A DNA stretch of 64,000 nucleotides from JAXDAY01 sp034679345. GTDB taxonomy: Bacteria > Eisenbacteria > RBG-16-71-46 > CAIMUX01 > VGJL01. The DNA lies in NCBI GenBank assembly GCA_034679345.1, contig JAXDAY010000023.1, positions 1 through 64,000 on the forward strand, in the 5' to 3' direction. Below, in pieces: positions 41,201 to 50,156 of the stretch. Under the pieces are notes generated by a model. That model worked only from the letters and a program-made list of their open reading frames with translations. It had not been told where the DNA came from and did no database searches. The number at the start of each line of letters is the position of its first letter. Position 1 is the stretch's first letter. The position numbers and the translations under genes were made by a program.

Positions 41201-43459
41201 CTAGTTGTCCCCGCCTGTCATGAGCCAGTTGACCGCCGCGGTCCCCGCGTTCACCACCGGTCCTTCCTGGAACAGGTACGGCTGGAACAGGAACATCATG
41301 ATCCGTCCCTGTGTGGTCCCCCGCAGCGTATCGGCCGCCGTCGACTCGTACCGCTGGGCGACGACCATTCCGTTCCACTTGGATGGAGGCGTGCCGTGCC
41401 AGTTGTAGGGAACGCCCACGTAGAGCGTGTCGAGCCCAGCGTCCGGATTGTGTCTCGCATAGCCCGGTTCCGTGGAAGGCCCCTCCAGGACGCCCTCGTA
41501 GTCCAAGATACCTCCTACAGGAGGCTTCGGGTTCGAGCAGTCGCTCAGCCTTTCCGTGTCCCACTTGGCGGGGTCAAGGTAGAGATCCGGGTAGAGCGGA
41601 TTCGCGGACATGCAGGCGACCAACCCGTCACGCCAGGTCTGATGGTCCTGAGGGGGTTGGGAATTGCACTTCAACTGATCAATTCCCACGACCTGATTGC
41701 GCACGTGGAGGAACCTCCAGAGGAAGGATTCCTCGCTGAACGCCCGGTTCGACTGCCCGACTTGCGGCGGTTGCTTGGGGTAGTCGCCGCCGGCGTTGCC
41801 TCCCGTCAGGCTCACGATGGCCGAGAGAGGCCGCCCGCCGAAGAGGAAGAGCTTGCCTCCCGCTCCCACATAGGACGAGAGGAGCCTCCGCTCCCGCCTC
41901 GTCGCCCCCGGCGGTGACTCGTGCTCGTGATACCAGAGACCGGTCGTCTCGCCTCCGCTGAAATTGAAGTTCCAGAGGATCGAGGAGAACTGCGCCATGA
42001 GGCTCAGCGGAAGAGTTTCGTTGTCCGTGGGATTCAGCCCTTCCGGCAAAGTCGTCGAGCCGGTCTTCCTCAAGCGGTACATGCTTCTTCTCTCGAGCCC
42101 GTCGGTCGCGAAATGAAAGATCCTGCCGATGAAGCGATCGATGAAGGCATCGTGGATTCCATCCTGCACCGTTCCGGAGAAGCCGTAGCTGATCCTGGCG
42201 TCATCGACCAACAAGGCCGTGCGCGCGAATCGGAACGCGACGACTCGCAGCACGATGGTGCAGAGACGCTCGGAGGATCGCAGGTCGCTCACATCCCTCA
42301 TGCGGAGATAGAAGACATGCGTCTGGCCGTCCTCCGTGTCCGGGAATGTGAGGGGCGTGGTCAGCTCCGACCATTTCCCCCAGCCGATCCAGCCGCCGAT
42401 CCCGCGGGGATCGCGGTAGCGATCGTCTTCCGGGTCGGGAACATCGAGTCCGTAGTTCACGTTGCCGGGTTTGCTCCCGTAGGAGGACGCATCGCCGATC
42501 CACTCGAATCGGATCGGCGTGTTGGTCGGCACCTCCAGAGGTTTCCTCTCTCCCCAGACCTCCCCATCGCTGGGGAACGTGTGGCCTCCCAGCGTCCTCT
42601 CGGAGATCGTGACGATCGGCTTTGCTTCCTTGTCCTGCACGTTGAACTTGATCCAGTTGATTCCGTTCGTGAGCTCCGGCTCCGTCGCCCCTGCCTCGTC
42701 GACCGCACGAACGGCGAAGATGAAGACCTCCCCCTGCGTGTCGGGGAGGTCGCGTAGAACCCGCTCGCGGACCGAGGAGGGCACCCGAATCCACCGGGTC
42801 CGATCGCCCGCCTGCAGCGTATCGAGGAAACGGTTATCGCGCGTCCTCAGCGAATCGATCGCGGCGTCGTCGTCGATGAACGCGTTCTCGATCCGAATCA
42901 TCTTGTATTCGTAGAACTCGGGTAACTTCTCCGGATTCGAGCTGTCTAGATCCTCCCCTTCCCACTCGACCACGAAGGTCTTGACGAAGACTGGGATGTT
43001 TCCTGCGGCCACCTTGGGGAAGTTGATCTTGCTCGTGGGGGCGATCGTGCGGGCGTTGAAGTACCTGCGATCGATGCTGCTGGTCGCGTATTCGTTGTCG
43101 ATCGCGCGGATGTAGAAGGTATGCCAGTCGCTGAAGAGCTCGGCGCCCGTCCGCTCGTTCTCGTGCGTCGCGGCGAACTTCAGAAGGGTGCTGAATCCGG
43201 TCGTATCCTGCCACGCCGACTGGGTCGTCGTATCGTCCATGGCGTACTCGAATCGGATGACGACTCCATCCTCGTCCGCGCCTCGCCACTGGAAAGTGAC
43301 CTTATAGTCGATCCCCGCGGAATCGGAAGTCGCCGCGCCGGCGGTGATCTGGACCAGCGGACGCCTGTTCTCGACGCGGTCGCCCTTTTCCTGGTCATCC
43401 GGGATCAAGAGACATCCGCCGAGAAGAACCAGCATCGGCAGCAAATACCATTGCTTCAT
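41201..43459 (-). CDS. Large lipoprotein with repeated immunoglobulin-like domains
   Basis: The 752-residue product has a lipoprotein signal with lipobox LLGGC (Cys16). The N-terminal region (RRPLVQITAGAATSDSAGIDYKVTFQWRGADEDGVVIRFEYAMDD) is similar in pattern to the neighbouring 43489 protein (APETFLTSAPGD ... VGMRWAGTDHDGAVVAFDVAV), so the two share a domain repeated several times. Middle parts (FYIRAIDNEYATSSIDRRYFNAR, VFIFAVRAVDEAGATEPELTN) fit fibronectin-III-like folds. The C-terminal region (ARTALLVDDARISYGFSG ... FLFGGRPLSAIVSLTGG) may be an alpha/beta domain. Likely outer-membrane-anchored. Function is unknown; operon context suggests a surface complex. Confidence 0.75.
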   Translation of the reverse strand: MKQWYLLPMLVLLGGCLLIPDDQEKGDRVENRRPLVQITAGAATSDSAGIDYKVTFQWRGADEDGVVIRFEYAMDDTTTQSAWQDTTGFSTLLKFAATHENERTGAELFSDWHTFYIRAIDNEYATSSIDRRYFNARTIAPTSKINFPKVAAGNIPVFVKTFVVEWEGEDLDSSNPEKLPEFYEYKMIRIENAFIDDDAAIDSLRTRDNRFLDTLQAGDRTRWIRVPSSVRERVLRDLPDTQGEVFIFAVRAVDEAGATEPELTNGINWIKFNVQDKEAKPIVTISERTLGGHTFPSDGEVWGERKPLEVPTNTPIRFEWIGDASSYGSKPGNVNYGLDVPDPEDDRYRDPRGIGGWIGWGKWSELTTPLTFPDTEDGQTHVFYLRMRDVSDLRSSERLCTIVLRVVAFRFARTALLVDDARISYGFSGTVQDGIHDAFIDRFIGRIFHFATDGLERRSMYRLRKTGSTTLPEGLNPTDNETLPLSLMAQFSSILWNFNFSGGETTGLWYHEHESPPGATRRERRLLSSYVGAGGKLFLFGGRPLSAIVSLTGGNAGGDYPKQPPQVGQSNRAFSEESFLWRFLHVRNQVVGIDQLKCNSQPPQDHQTWRDGLVACMSANPLYPDLYLDPAKWDTERLSDCSNPKPPVGGILDYEGVLEGPSTEPGYARHNPDAGLDTLYVGVPYNWHGTPPSKWNGMVVAQRYESTAADTLRGTTQGRIMMFLFQPYLFQEGPVVNAGTAAVNWLMTGGDN

Positions 43460-43488
43460 GGCGTCAACTCCTCATGAACCCCGGGGGC

Positions 43489-45093
43489 CTAGCCGGCCAC
43501 GACCTGGAAGTGCACGACGCGTTCCGCGGAGCGACTTCCCCGGTCATCGCCGCCGACCTGACGGTTGTCTTCAACCCGTATGCGGATCACATAACTTCCC
43601 ACGCGGAATCGTCCCGACAGGGGCATGGCCCGGAACTGATAGGGCACCGAACCCGAGACTGGTGAATAGTACCGGAAGCCGAACTCGTTCTCGCTCCCCT
43701 CGAATCGATATCCCCACCGTATCTTCTCCACGATCCCTTCATCCGGATTGTCGACCATGAATCTGCAAACCAGCGAATCCGCCAGTCCGCTCAATGGGAT
43801 CATGTCCCCGGGCAACGGCGTCTGGACGAACAGCCCGTCCTCGCTACGCGTCACGAATCTCGGCGCGAAGTTCACGAAGAACAAGAGGGTATCCGGCGTG
43901 CCCTCGACCCGGTCGAGGCGGTCGATGGAGCGGACCATCGCCAGGAAGTCACCTGTAGCCAAACCGAGGAGACGAACAGAGCTGCCGGGCTCGAACTCCT
44001 TCCATGAAGTGAAGATCGCCCCGGTGCTGTAGCGCCATTCCATGGAGGCGACCGATGGATCCCCATCGAGGGGATCGGGGTCGAAGGCCGTCGCCGTGAA
44101 TCGCGGCGAAGGGAAGGAGTCCACCCCCGCCTTGGGGCTCGGCAGCGGCAAGGTGTCGCCCGAGAAATAGGTCCGTCCGCTCACGTCGAAGCAGGGCTTC
44201 AAACCCGAGCCGTCGGGGTGTTCGCACCGGGTCAGCCGGGTCTCGGGATCTCTGTTCCAGACGAAACTGCGGGTGACCGAACCGCTTCCGGAAAGCCCGC
44301 CATCGTCGATCGCCCGCGCATTGAACGCATAGGCGCTCCCCCGGGGGAAACGCTCGAAGAAGTCTCCGCCGTACACGGCCGAGGTGTCCATCAGCGACCC
44401 GCCGAGGTACTCCGATTCGATGGGGAGGAGCCGGTAGAAGAACTTGTCGACGCGCCCGACCTGGATGACCGACCCGTCGGGCCCGATGGCGACGTCTCCG
44501 TCGCTCCCCGTCCACCGGAATCGCACACCCCAGCCCGTGGAGATCGTGTCGGTGGGAAAGTCGGGATTCTCCGAGGTGAGCTCGAATTCCTCCCCGCCCG
44601 GCCCGAAGGCGACGGCCTCGAGGAACTCCACATCAGGGGGAACATTGTTTCGGGCCCCGAAGAAGACCCAGGCGGGGGTCGGATCGAGCCTGCCCTCATC
44701 GTCCACCGATCGGACGTAGAAGCGATGGCCCAGCACCTCGCGGGTCTCTTCCACGGGGAAGACAATGATGCTGTCGGTCCGCTGGGTCCGCTTCCACTCG
44801 ATCTGCTCGAAGATGGGGAGCGACTCGGTCACCGCGACATCGAAGGCGACGACGGCCCCATCGTGGTCGGTCCCCGCCCACCGCATTCCGACACGGTAGA
44901 AGTTTGTCTGACTGTCTCCGGGCGCGGATGTCAGAAACGTCTCCGGCGCGCGGTTGCGGTCAATCGGCGTGGTCGTCTGGTCCCGGCACCCACCCAAGAA
45001 CCCCCAGATCGCGGCGACCGCCACGATGCTCGCGAGCCCCAACTGGATGCCGTGAAGAACGAACCCGCCGGAAGGCGAACGACGAGAGGACAT
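43489..45093 (-). CDS. Lipoprotein with fibronectin-like repeats
   Basis: The 534-residue product starts at ATG 45093, close after a GGGGG stretch, rather than at a TTG further upstream. The lipobox FLGGC is at about residue 36. Three or more beta domains follow, with recurring motifs RFRWTGSDGDVAIGPDG, YAFNARAIDDGGLSGSGS, FLAMVRSIDRLDRVEGTPD and VIRIRVEDNRQVGGDD. It is related in domain pattern to the downstream lipoprotein (41201-43459). It is the first gene of a four-gene envelope operon transcribed from 45136-45164. Confidence 0.75.
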   Translation of the reverse strand: MSSRRSPSGGFVLHGIQLGLASIVAVAAIWGFLGGCRDQTTTPIDRNRAPETFLTSAPGDSQTNFYRVGMRWAGTDHDGAVVAFDVAVTESLPIFEQIEWKRTQRTDSIIVFPVEETREVLGHRFYVRSVDDEGRLDPTPAWVFFGARNNVPPDVEFLEAVAFGPGGEEFELTSENPDFPTDTISTGWGVRFRWTGSDGDVAIGPDGSVIQVGRVDKFFYRLLPIESEYLGGSLMDTSAVYGGDFFERFPRGSAYAFNARAIDDGGLSGSGSVTRSFVWNRDPETRLTRCEHPDGSGLKPCFDVSGRTYFSGDTLPLPSPKAGVDSFPSPRFTATAFDPDPLDGDPSVASMEWRYSTGAIFTSWKEFEPGSSVRLLGLATGDFLAMVRSIDRLDRVEGTPDTLLFFVNFAPRFVTRSEDGLFVQTPLPGDMIPLSGLADSLVCRFMVDNPDEGIVEKIRWGYRFEGSENEFGFRYYSPVSGSVPYQFRAMPLSGRFRVGSYVIRIRVEDNRQVGGDDRGSRSAERVVHFQVVAG

Positions 45094-45135
45094 ACGACCC
45101 CCAAGCCCCAAGACCAACCCCGACCATCCCTTGGC

Positions 45136-45164
45136 ATGGTAGATCGCCCCCCGGGGAGTGTCAA
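45136..45164 (-). promoter_or_regulatory. Promoter of the envelope lipoprotein operon
   Basis: TTGACA and TACCAT on the minus strand are separated by 17 nt. The -10 box lies about 43 bp before ATG 45093 and overlaps the 3' end of the 45161 gene. Confidence 0.7.
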
Positions 45165-46123
45165 CGGTTCCGGAGACGGCGTTCGAGGAGCAGGACGGTC
45201 ACACCGTTCAGCGTAGGATGAAGATAATCCCCGGCTTCCAGGGGACGGCCGATTGCGGCGACGTCGGGAGCCCCGAAGCTGCCGTCGGGGTTCTGACGCT
45301 CCAGAATCGTTCGGACCCCCTCCCGGTAAGCCCGCGTGTCGGTCAGGCCCGCGGCGACCATGCAGATCAAGACCTCGCCGCTGATGTCGAGATGCCCTCC
45401 GACCGCATAGTAGGTGGCGAAGAAGGGAAGCACCCGGAGCAGGTAGGCCTGCTCCTCGGGGGGCAACGGCCCCAGGGGACGGAGTCCATAGTCGCAGAGT
45501 GCGAAGACTTCGTGGGTGAGGTGATAGACGTCGCGCAACGTCAAATCGATCTCCGCGGGACGCCGCGCCAGCATCCCTCCCGGTCGGGCCTCGGCGGGCG
45601 GGAGCGGCGAACCGACGCCCGCCGCCGGGAGAAGGGAGGCGTAGAGGATCCTCAGGGACGGCGGGGCCCGCTTGATCTCCTCCTCGAGCAGGGCGCGATG
45701 CGCCTCGAGGGCGAGCCGAAAGGGCCTTGGATCGATGCCATGCTCTCCGCTGCGAGAGGCGAGCAGGGCCATCTCCGTCAACGCATCGCGGCCCTCCGTC
45801 TCCGAGAGGATCCTCTTCAACCGCTCCGGGTCTCCCGCCTTTGCGAGGCGGGAGGCCGTCTCCCGATCAAAGAGGTCTCGCCTTGGCCCGTCGCTCTCCA
45901 AAGCCCACAAGCGATGCCAGCACTCCACTTCCACAGCGAATCGGCGAAACGACTCGACTCCGTCGGAGAACGGATCGACGGAGACGGTGGCGAGCCACTC
46001 CGTGGCGCGCTGGAGCGACGCGTCGAGATCCTCGGGCGCCGCTGCGCCGCCTGCCTGAGTCCAGAGAACCGACAGGAGGAGAGTGAGCGCTCGCACTGAT
46101 CGACAGAGATTTGGGCGCCTCAT
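45161..46123 (-). CDS. Exported alpha/alpha-toroid-like protein (DUF6895-like)
   Basis: The 320-residue product has a signal peptide (SVRALTLLLSVLWTQAGGAAA). The helical body shows features seen in terpenoid-cyclase-like alpha/alpha toroids: ATEWLATVSVDPFSDG, VYHLTHEVFALCDYG, GHLDISGEVLICMVAAGL, ILERQNPDGSFG and YLHPTLNGVTVLLLERR. I tentatively match this to the DUF6895 type often found near natural-product or envelope genes. The enzyme-like QNPDGSFG motif is shared with prenyltransferase repeats, but catalysis is not established. It probably forms its own transcript upstream of the lipoprotein operon. Confidence 0.55.
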   Translation of the reverse strand: MRRPNLCRSVRALTLLLSVLWTQAGGAAAPEDLDASLQRATEWLATVSVDPFSDGVESFRRFAVEVECWHRLWALESDGPRRDLFDRETASRLAKAGDPERLKRILSETEGRDALTEMALLASRSGEHGIDPRPFRLALEAHRALLEEEIKRAPPSLRILYASLLPAAGVGSPLPPAEARPGGMLARRPAEIDLTLRDVYHLTHEVFALCDYGLRPLGPLPPEEQAYLLRVLPFFATYYAVGGHLDISGEVLICMVAAGLTDTRAYREGVRTILERQNPDGSFGAPDVAAIGRPLEAGDYLHPTLNGVTVLLLERRLRNR

Positions 46124-46160
46124 TCCAAGGCGGATCCTAGGCGGTTTCGGAGGCGTGCGA

Positions 46161-46192
46161 AAGGGGCTCCGGACCCATGTCCGAAGCCCCTC
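46161..46192 (-). terminator. Terminator after the 1149-residue protein gene
   Basis: GGGGCT-C-CGGAC pairs with GTCCG-A-AGCCCC around a 4-nt loop, followed on the minus strand by a short T run. It lies 22 bp after the stop codon. Confidence 0.7.
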
Positions 46193-46213
46193 TCGGTGGA
46201 GCTCAAGAAGCGG

Positions 46214-49200
46214 TTACTTCAGGATCACCATCTTCTTGTTGGAGGCGTAGGAACCGGCCTTCATCTGCGCCCAGAAGACACCCGACCCGACCTTGTGGCC
46301 GGAATCGTTCGTGCCATCCCAGACCGCGGAGTGAGTGCCGGCTTCGCGCTTGCCGTCGACGAGAGTCCGGACCAGCCGCCCGTTGACGTCATAGATCAAG
46401 ATCTGAACCGGGCCGTTCTGGGCCAGGCTGAACTTGATCGATGTCCTCGGGTTGAACGGGTTCGGCTCGTTCTGGAAGAGGCGGTTCACCATGAGGCTGC
46501 CCGGCTCGTCCACATCGCTCGGGAGGTTCCAGGTGCCCTGGCAGACCGCCAGCGCCTCGACATCGGTGAGCTTCGGGATGCCCGCGTAGTTCGCCACGCC
46601 GTGGCCCCACTTCATCGCCGCACCGATCTCGGAGAGCGATCCGTCAACGATCGAGGCGGTCGTGGTCGGACAGTAGTCCTCGCCAGGACCGGTTCCCCGA
46701 CGCGTCATCCAGTTCCAGCTCACGCCATCGACGACCGTCCGGTAGTTGCCGTTCACCGTGAGGTCCTCGTTCGTGATCTGCGCGTAGACCATGGCCTTCG
46801 CGTCATCCTCGGCGAGATAGGAGCGGTTACCCGAACCGGATCCCGCCTCGTTGTAGACGTTGAAGCCAAGGAGGTTCGGGCAGTAGCTGCCGTAGGCGTC
46901 GACATCCACTTCCGTGGGGAACGCGCCGCCGCCGACCGGCAGGTAGCGCACGCAGTAGGACTCGCTCGGCGGGGAGCAGTCCACATCTTCTGTGGTGCCG
47001 TTGAAAGCGTCACAGAGGAGTGTGGCGCCCAGGGTGGTGTTGAAGAAGGAGAGCCCGTAGCCCGTCGTCCAGGTCGGGTTCTCCAGGATCTCACCCATCT
47101 TGTCGCCGTTGGCGAGGAAGACCTGACGGTTCGCATTCGCGTTGCAGAGCGGGGACCGCAGCCACTGATCGTAGAGCTGCCAGTCCCAGTCCTCGGTGGC
47201 GCCCGATCCAAGGTTGCCCGTGTTGATCATGATCGTCCGGTAACCGAGGATCTGCTGCAGCGTCATTCCGTTGTTGCTGTACGTGATTGCACCGCGCGCG
47301 AATGGCGCCTTCCAGTTCGAGGAGCCATCGATATAGTCGTAGCGATCCCAGTTCCGGTCGAGCGGAATCGCGCAGCCATCTTCCTCCTGGCAAGGATCTT
47401 GACCGTTCAAGATCGTGCGCAGCGAGTTCTCGATGTAGAACTGCGAGCCACGGTTGAAGGCGTCGATGAACAGCGTGGCAGGGTGGAAAGCGCAATAGTT
47501 GAAGCCCGCGCCACCGCAGTTCGGAACGTAGGCCGTCCGAACGCCCGGCAACACCTCGAATTCAAAGAAGGATCCACCCGTGGTGTCGGGGTAATAGTAG
47601 AGCAGGTTCGGCGTGTTCGCGTAGTTCGAGGTGATGAAGTACTGGATCCGAGTGCCCGGATTGAGCACGTCGTCCCAGATCATCTCGTTCTCCGGTTGGT
47701 TCTCGCCCACGAAGTCGTCGTCGTCCTCGCGGAAGTTCGAGACGAACTTGTTCCGGTTGATGACGAATCCTACCTGGTTCGAGTCCATCCAGCCCCAGGT
47801 GAACTGCGGCCGGTGAGGACGATCGATCAGCTTGCCGTCCGATACGCGCGACTTCCACAACGCGTAGCGGGTCTGCACGCCATTCTCCTTGTCGGCGTTG
47901 AACGGCGAGCGCTTCGCAACACGCCACCAGAGCTTCGCCTCCCACCGGGTATTCGGGTCGGAGGTCGGCAGCGGGCCGGTGATGACGAGCGAGTCGCCGC
48001 AGCGGTCCGCCTTCGCGGTGTCGTTCATGTAGCGATCGCGCACCACGTTCGCCGGCCCAGGGGTGCGCACGTTGAACAGGGCGCTTCCGCCCGGATTCGA
48101 ATCGAGGTGGCTACCCACGTCCTGGAACTGGTAACCGGTGTCGAATCCGACGATCGGCGCGAACCGACCGGCCGCCACGGCGCAGACGATGTTGTCGATG
48201 AGCGGAGTGAAGTTGGTGATCCCCGAGCATGGATCGATCGCGAAGGATTCGCAGTCGCCCAGCAGCTCGATGATGAAGGTGAACATGCGGGAGGTCGAAG
48301 GGACGGGAATACCGGCGACGCCCAGCGTGGTTCCGCCAGCGACTGTCGTGTAACAGACGGGGTCGGAGCCGACGTAGTACCAGGTGTCCTGGCCCACACG
48401 CGAAGACCATCCGGTAGCCCCGGTTTCCTCGCAGACAAACGGGTAGTAGGTCCAGCCTGGACGGTAGAGCACGCCGTTTTCTTGAGGCAGCACGGCGTAC
48501 TGATCCCAGTAGGCGAAGATGTCCTTGACGTCGGTATTGCCGGTGTCGCAAATCGGGCTCTGGATCCAGTTCGCCTGTCCGACCGGGTGCACACCGTCGT
48601 TGCACGTATCCTGGTGCATCTCGATGATATTGCCCTCGAGCTTGCAGGCGCAGGGGTCGAGAATGTCGTAGCAGCCCACGTCGACTACGCCGACATAGTC
48701 CCCGACCGGATCGCAGAAACCGGGCGTCCAGTTCTGGAAGCCGTCCTCGAACGTGTAGCTCTTGTTCTCGCCGCCGCCGACGACCGTGATGTCATCCACT
48801 CCGAACGGACCCCAGATCGTCGCGTAATTGCAGTCCTCGTCGGACCAGCCGCCGTCGGACTTGAACTCGATGATGATGTTGTAGGTCGTCGTTCCGGCGA
48901 ACTCGACATTGGTGATCGCGCGGTTGTAGGTGGCCGGAGCTGTGTAGTGGCCGATCGAGTCGGTGAATCCGCCCGTATAGGCGAGGTTGTTCGAGCACTC
49001 GCCCTCGGGATAGGCATTCAGCATCAACTCGGTGTTGTCCGAACGCCTCAGGAAGACCTGCGTACCGTCGTAGCAGGGCTCCGCTTTCATGAAGTACTTC
49101 ATCGCCAGCGTGACGCTTCCGCTGCCGTTGTATCCAAGCGTCTCTGAGGTGACGCGCTGGCACCAGTCGTTGGCGTATCCAGGACCGCAGTCCCAGCAAA

Positions 49201-49663
49201 GGGCGTCGGACTGGGGCTTGTCGGCCCCGACCCAGAGCGACCTGCTGCCGGTGATGATGGGCGCAGCCACACCAACGCCCAGATCCAGGGTGTTGTCGAT
49301 CACCCTGTAGTACATCTCGCTATTGACCGTCTGGTCGCGGGACGTCCAGCCCTCTCCGTTGTGGATCAGCGGATACGGCGGATTGTTCGGGCCATTGCCC
49401 CGGTCGAACGTCCACGTGACCGAAGCCCGGTCGTTCAGGGCGGAGCGGGCATAGTAGACGCCGCCGATGACCTGGTAATCACCGAACCAGGTCGTATCGG
49501 CGCGCACACCGCCCGTTTCGCTGACCGGAACGTCGTTCCACATCTCGCCCTTCATCGGCGCCCGGTCCATGGGCAACAAGTCGTCACCCGAGACCATGGC
49601 GAAGGCCGAGACTGCGCTGACGACGAGCAGGCCGATCAGAATGGGAAGAGAACGCCTCATCAT
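46214..49663 (-). CDS. Very large secreted protein with FlgD/T9SS-type C-terminal domain
   Basis: The 1149-residue product starts at ATG 49663 (GGAGG 6 nt upstream). The signal peptide is SLPILIGLLVVSAVSAFA. Residues about 40-900 are beta-rich, with many Trp/Tyr/Cys residues and paired segments such as SVTWTFDRGNGPNNPPYPLI and FEDGFQNWTPGFCDPVGDYVG that fit jelly-roll/immunoglobulin folds. The C-terminus (about 1055-1149) reads NRLFQNEPNPFNPRTSIKF ... VQILIYDVNGRLVRTLVDG ... HKVGSGVFWAQMKAGSYASNKKMVIL. This is the classic FlgD-like T9SS-type sorting domain. It is a likely extracellular, metal-binding or degradative protein; its role is unknown. It is transcribed alone from its own promoter. 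Confidence 0.82.
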   Translation of the reverse strand: MMRRSLPILIGLLVVSAVSAFAMVSGDDLLPMDRAPMKGEMWNDVPVSETGGVRADTTWFGDYQVIGGVYYARSALNDRASVTWTFDRGNGPNNPPYPLIHNGEGWTSRDQTVNSEMYYRVIDNTLDLGVGVAAPIITGSRSLWVGADKPQSDALCWDCGPGYANDWCQRVTSETLGYNGSGSVTLAMKYFMKAEPCYDGTQVFLRRSDNTELMLNAYPEGECSNNLAYTGGFTDSIGHYTAPATYNRAITNVEFAGTTTYNIIIEFKSDGGWSDEDCNYATIWGPFGVDDITVVGGGENKSYTFEDGFQNWTPGFCDPVGDYVGVVDVGCYDILDPCACKLEGNIIEMHQDTCNDGVHPVGQANWIQSPICDTGNTDVKDIFAYWDQYAVLPQENGVLYRPGWTYYPFVCEETGATGWSSRVGQDTWYYVGSDPVCYTTVAGGTTLGVAGIPVPSTSRMFTFIIELLGDCESFAIDPCSGITNFTPLIDNIVCAVAAGRFAPIVGFDTGYQFQDVGSHLDSNPGGSALFNVRTPGPANVVRDRYMNDTAKADRCGDSLVITGPLPTSDPNTRWEAKLWWRVAKRSPFNADKENGVQTRYALWKSRVSDGKLIDRPHRPQFTWGWMDSNQVGFVINRNKFVSNFREDDDDFVGENQPENEMIWDDVLNPGTRIQYFITSNYANTPNLLYYYPDTTGGSFFEFEVLPGVRTAYVPNCGGAGFNYCAFHPATLFIDAFNRGSQFYIENSLRTILNGQDPCQEEDGCAIPLDRNWDRYDYIDGSSNWKAPFARGAITYSNNGMTLQQILGYRTIMINTGNLGSGATEDWDWQLYDQWLRSPLCNANANRQVFLANGDKMGEILENPTWTTGYGLSFFNTTLGATLLCDAFNGTTEDVDCSPPSESYCVRYLPVGGGAFPTEVDVDAYGSYCPNLLGFNVYNEAGSGSGNRSYLAEDDAKAMVYAQITNEDLTVNGNYRTVVDGVSWNWMTRRGTGPGEDYCPTTTASIVDGSLSEIGAAMKWGHGVANYAGIPKLTDVEALAVCQGTWNLPSDVDEPGSLMVNRLFQNEPNPFNPRTSIKFSLAQNGPVQILIYDVNGRLVRTLVDGKREAGTHSAVWDGTNDSGHKVGSGVFWAQMKAGSYASNKKMVILK

Positions 49664-50099
49664 TACGTGCCTCCGTCTCTCCTTTGGTTCGTTTCGTTTG
49701 GAGTCCCGAGCCCGCGCTGCGACACGGACCCGACTCTCCGCTGTGCAATCCCCCAACTTGGTTCGGGATTCGGAGGTGGCCACGCCTATGAAGACCAGAG
49801 CCCTCCAGGCCCGCCCTCTCCAATCCGACCTCCCTCGCACGAAGGCGAGGGACTCGCATCACCTCCCCAATCTCAGCCCCGGATCCCGCACGGAACACGT
49901 GGCCGAAAGCTTGCGGGATTCGCACCTCTCTCGATCGCCGGCGCGGCCGCTCTAGCGATCAACTCCTCCACAACCACACACGCATACACGCCTGTCGGAA
50001 CGCAGGGGTACCGCGTTTGGGAAGGGGGACCATTTGCTCCACAGAAGTCCGATCTCGTGATGTCCTTTGAGCCCAGCCCGGTGGGTCAGCCTGAGGAGG
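49664..50099 (-). other. Long 5' leader of the 1149-residue protein gene
   Basis: About 430 bp separate the promoter at 50100-50128 from the start codon. Stems such as TCGATCGC-type and CCTCGC/GCGAGG pairs can be drawn (e.g. 49834-49851 region), but I see no known riboswitch. No credible gene lies here. Confidence 0.4.
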
Positions 50100-50128
50100 A
50101 GTATAGGTTTACGAGGCTAGAGTGTCAA
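50100..50128 (-). promoter_or_regulatory. Consensus sigma-70 promoter for the 46214-49663 gene
   Basis: On the minus strand TTGACA and TATACT are separated by exactly 17 nt. It is the best promoter match in the window and lies 437 bp before the start codon. Confidence 0.75.
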
Positions 50129-50156
50129 CGGCTGGATTCTCGACGCGCCAAATCGA

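Noticed and set aside
39554..41917. 787-codon plus-strand open frame
   Set aside because: It lies antisense to the beta-propeller/FlgD protein and shows only arginine/valine-rich low-complexity text.
46196..49147. 983-codon plus-strand open frame
   Set aside because: It is the mirror of the 1149-residue exported protein, which has a signal peptide, ribosome site, promoter and T9SS-type domain; the plus frame has none of these.
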